Shown here one piece after another: positions 41,201-42,507 of a stretch of 42,507 bases of DNA. Source of the stretch: Gnetum montanum (lineage: Eukaryota > Streptophyta > Gnetopsida > Gnetales > Gnetaceae); contig MNCI01016195.1 of the NCBI GenBank assembly GCA_015680685.1, positions 1 to 42,507 of the forward strand. The letters are read 5' to 3'. A program made the position numbers and the translations under genes. A model generated the notes under the pieces. It searched no databases. It worked only from the letters and a program-made list of their open reading frames with translations, and was not told the DNA's origin. Numbering within the stretch: the stretch's first letter is position 1; every line of letters begins with the position of its first letter.

Positions 41201-42430
41201 TTAGTATTAAATATGTCCACTTTTCCAAATTTTATGAAATATTTCTAATAGTTTTAATGGTAGTGTAGTGTATTTGGACCTATCCTTTCTCTCAAAGTTG
41301 GATCTAGTTGTTGTCAATGTAGTGGGCCCAAAGATTGATGGTCGGTTATTGTGGTCATTAGTGGGGCCCTTGGGTGGGTTGGTTCTTGGCCCTTGATTTT
41401 TAGTCTTTGCTTCTTTGGTCACAGTTGCTCCAACCATGTTGTTTTGTTTTCCATTTTCCTTATCTCTTTATGTATGTTGATGTTTATATGCTATGTAGGT
41501 TGGATCATGACTACCCTCTATAGCACCCTCTATATTCTTGGTTTGAGAAACTACTTTGTTGAGAGGTCATGGGTCAAGTTAGTAGAGCTTGGACTTGATA
41601 AAGTCATTTACCATTTCCTTCAATATTGCTAAAATGTGGTCTTTGGCTATAGGCTCTAGTATTTCATTCAAGATTCCATACCAATGCTAGATGAACTTCT
41701 ACATAAGCTCAAGTGGTCCTTGCTTGACCTTCATGAGTTGGTCAAGCATGGTATCAGTCTTCAAGTTATACTTGAAGTGTTTAACAAAATAGGCTATCAG
41801 GTCTTCCAGAGAGGATATGAATCCTCTAAGTAGTTTGCAGTACCAATCAAATGATTTTCCAATTAAGGACATAGGAAAAATCCTCATGATGGTATGAGGC
41901 CATGGCTATAAGAGTAAGCATTCAAATCAAAAGATGATATGGTGAGCATTAGGATCATCTTCTTCATTATACTTGATAAATTGGGGAATAGGGACACTAG
42001 GATAAAGCATTAAGGATGGGATTTCAAGACTAATGGGGTCATTTTGGTAGAAATTCATAACCTTGAAATTCTATGAAGTCAAAGGTTTAAAACTCTTCAA
42101 CTCTTCAATCAGGTACTGGATCATCTAAAAGGCTGAATTAAGGCCTTCTGATGGTTCTATTAGCTATGGGATTTGAACATATGGTTGTGGCATCTATTGT
42201 GAGGCCTATGGCCTTGCTATGGATTCTAGGATGGAAGAAATAGGTTGTGTCATGGTCATAGTTTATGGGATAAAGAAGGAAAATGATGCCTATGTTGGTA
42301 TGTGAGGCACAAATGGGATACAAGGGGTGTATGATCCCTGAGTTTCTTAGGGTCCCATGATGGATCCCACACATGCAATTAATGGATTTGTGGTGGTGAA
42401 AACCTCTGTTGATGGTTGTACAGATCAAGA
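41201..42430 (-). pseudogene. E3 gag capsid region
   Basis: Minus strand: NDPISLEIPSLMLYPSVPIP, QFIKYNEEDDPNAHHIIF, the 62-codon stop-free block 41699-41887 with MRIFPMSLIGKSFDWYCKLL, LEDLIAYFVKHFKYNLKTDT and LDQLMKVKQGPLELM, then HILAILKEMVNDFIKSKLY and a basic GPRTNPPKGPTNDHNNRP tail. This is the retrotransposon-gag domain and among the better preserved coding pieces in the window. The 5' LTR and primer site must lie beyond 42,507. If E3 and E2 are one element, this is its gag. Confidence 0.8.
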
Positions 42431-42507
42431 CTATGTAGCGATTTACATGTATGTGTTATAGGTTGTTGGTTATGGCATTTATTGAGTTTAATGTGTGGCT
42501 ATGAATA

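Overview
The window looks like repeat-dominated plant nuclear DNA. It is AT-rich and almost entirely decayed, nested LTR retrotransposons: one Ty1/copia element of Tork/Tnt1 type and several Ty3/gypsy pieces. There are plant-style introns, several minisatellites and almost no intact genes. The age and nesting suggest a large, slowly purged seed-plant genome; a gymnosperm is my guess and is not proven. No rRNA, CRISPR array or bacterial operon was seen.

Layout. 1-3.5 kb: AT-rich DNA, then a GAGA-rich, imperfectly duplicated block. 3.6-6.0 kb: a low-copy-looking island with a hairpin, a 19-bp triplet repeat, small undecayed open frames and three perfect tandem doublets around an N. 6.4-10.0 kb: a minus-strand copia remnant (LTR, RNase H, RT, integrase, protease; gag lost). 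About 10.0-15.3 kb: a plus-strand gypsy 5' part (long LTR candidate, primer-binding site, gag). 15.3-17.3 kb: a minus-strand gypsy RT/RNase H fragment converging on that gag. 17.3-19.5 kb: non-coding.

19.6-27.5 kb is the best-resolved object: a 7.9-kb minus-strand LTR element (called E1) with two LTRs carrying a 17-bp minisatellite (10 and 15 copies), a tRNA-Asn-type primer-binding site, and gag plus protease but no RT or integrase. It sits inside the integrase of another gypsy element (E2, 27.5-30.7 kb). The E2 reading frame resumes exactly at 19,601 if E1 and one 5-bp target duplication are removed. At 39.4-42.5 kb is a second gag-protease copy (E3), related to E1 and possibly the front half of E2.

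Between the E2 polymerase and E3 lies the least explained segment (31.3-38.9 kb): a satellite-like array with ~187-bp monomers in ~370-bp dimers, then a decayed multi-exon plus-strand gene of no family I recognise. Three of its introns have GT-AG ends and matching codon phase. A ~29-30 bp motif (CTAGTTTAAGGCCATAG-like) recurs as short arrays in E1, E3 and the E2 spacer, and lies in-frame inside the E1 gag. Most stops in these remnants look like CAA/CAG/CGA/TGG codons hit by C-to-T or G-to-A changes, as expected of long-methylated DNA.
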